In this document: positions 63,707 to 64,000 of the stretch, one piece after another
Numbering within the stretch: the first letter of the stretch is position 1
How the letters are laid out: the number at the start of each line of letters is the position of its first letter
DNA from: Thalassomonas haliotis
GTDB lineage: Bacteria > Pseudomonadota > Gammaproteobacteria > Enterobacterales > Alteromonadaceae
Assembly: GCF_028657945.1 (NCBI RefSeq)
Contig: NZ_CP059693.1
Span: forward strand, 744,001-808,000
Reading direction: 5' to 3'
Length of the DNA stretch: 64,000 nucleotides
The notes under the pieces: generated by a model
Databases searched by the model: none
What the model saw: the letters and a program-made list of their open reading frames with translations, nothing else
What the model was told of the DNA's origin: nothing
Made by a program: the position numbers and the translations under genes

Positions 63707-64000
63707 TTATTTTTCGTTTAGTATTCTACTGACGGCGCCTGAGTTAACCAAGCGGGTTAAGGTGGCCGAGAGGTGTGGCAACTCTTGTTGAAGTGGTGAT
63801 CTTTTGGCTATGGCTATGTATGAGTCAACGCTTCTGTCATATTGGTAGCTGGCCAATCTAAAGGCTGATTTGTATTGCGGCTCCGGCAACCAGGAAACAA
63901 TGGACTCTTCCCGTTCAATAAAAGTATCTATCCGGTTTTTTAATAACATATGTACCAGTTGCTCTCTGCTGGTTAGCTCAACTTTAGTGAGCCGGTTGTC
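63707..64000 (-). CDS. Solute-binding protein (family 3-like), N-terminus outside window
   Basis: The open frame runs from the window end (reading DNRLTKVELTSREQLVHMLL) to the TAA at 63707, about 97 codons, so only the C-terminal part of a longer gene is seen. REQLVHMLLKNRIDTFIEREESIVSWL and RLASYQYDRSVDSYIAIAKRSPLQQELPHLSATLTRLVNSGAVSRIL match the tail of periplasmic family-3 binding proteins, where the last helix closes the C-lobe. Similar in kind to the gene at 46508. Confidence 0.7.
   Translation of the reverse strand, partial: DNRLTKVELTSREQLVHMLLKNRIDTFIEREESIVSWLPEPQYKSAFRLASYQYDRSVDSYIAIAKRSPLQQELPHLSATLTRLVNSGAVSRILNEK

Overview
The window is a chromosomal segment of a Gram-negative gammaproteobacterium. 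Synteny blocks are classic for Alteromonadales-like marine bacteria: mrcA / pilMNOPQ-aroK-aroB-damX-dam-rpe-trpS, then prmA / dusB-fis, then purH-purD next to an rRNA operon. The 16S text and moderate GC fit Colwelliaceae, perhaps Thalassomonas; that assignment is inference from memory and was not searched. I see no phage, integrase, transposase, plasmid or CRISPR genes, so most of the window is vertically inherited backbone with accessory blocks between.

Layout. 1-2188 is the 5' part of mrcA (minus; the C-terminus lies outside the window), divergent from the type IV pilus operon pilMNOPQ (2342-7179). aroK, aroB, damX and dam follow to 11263. A DUF2970 protein and a TorF-like porin (minus) separate dam from rpe and trpS; the gph gene found there in E. 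coli is absent. 14554-16757 holds an overlapping pair, an FHA-domain membrane protein and an exported S1 protease. A Met-rich TonB-dependent receptor and a YjbR-family protein follow. 20254-25831 is a five-gene phosphorelay cassette: NtrC-type regulator, a stand-alone H-box mini-protein, a CHASE3 kinase, a single-domain receiver and a triple-receiver hybrid kinase. Next come two small envelope proteins, about 1.3 kb of mostly empty DNA, and a GGEEF cyclase with a degenerate receiver.

28937-35928 is a run of minus-strand envelope genes: a BON-domain protein, an RND/MMPL exporter paired with MlaA, an MscS channel, and a dual-specificity-phosphatase / diacylglycerol-kinase fusion. After an unrecognised helical protein and nhaA there is an encapsulated-ferritin-type protein with no encapsulin beside it. 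Then comes a decayed segment homologous to cysG 3' end plus prmA, whose intact versions lie 6-9 kb further on. A LysR/VOC divergent pair and an outer-membrane barrel / imelysin / di-haem oxidoreductase locus, probably for iron, lead to a CysG homologue with a decayed methyltransferase half.

46508-54824 carries a periplasmic solute-binding protein, prmA, dusB-fis, purH, an exported methyltransferase, purD and an exported helical-repeat protein. 55062-60938 is a complete rRNA operon with tandem promoters, boxA sites, 16S, tRNA-Ala(TGC), tRNA-Ile(GAT), 23S, 5S and a terminator. Beyond it are a SymE-family toxin gene, a frameshifted YdjC/ChbG deacetylase, a TonB-like membrane-anchored protein and the C-terminus of a solute-binding protein.

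The leading candidates for something undescribed are the H-box mini-protein cassette, the phosphatase-lipid kinase fusion, the orphan encapsulated ferritin, the FHA-protease pair, and a dispersed 44-nt noncoding motif at 19.6 and 27.0 kb.
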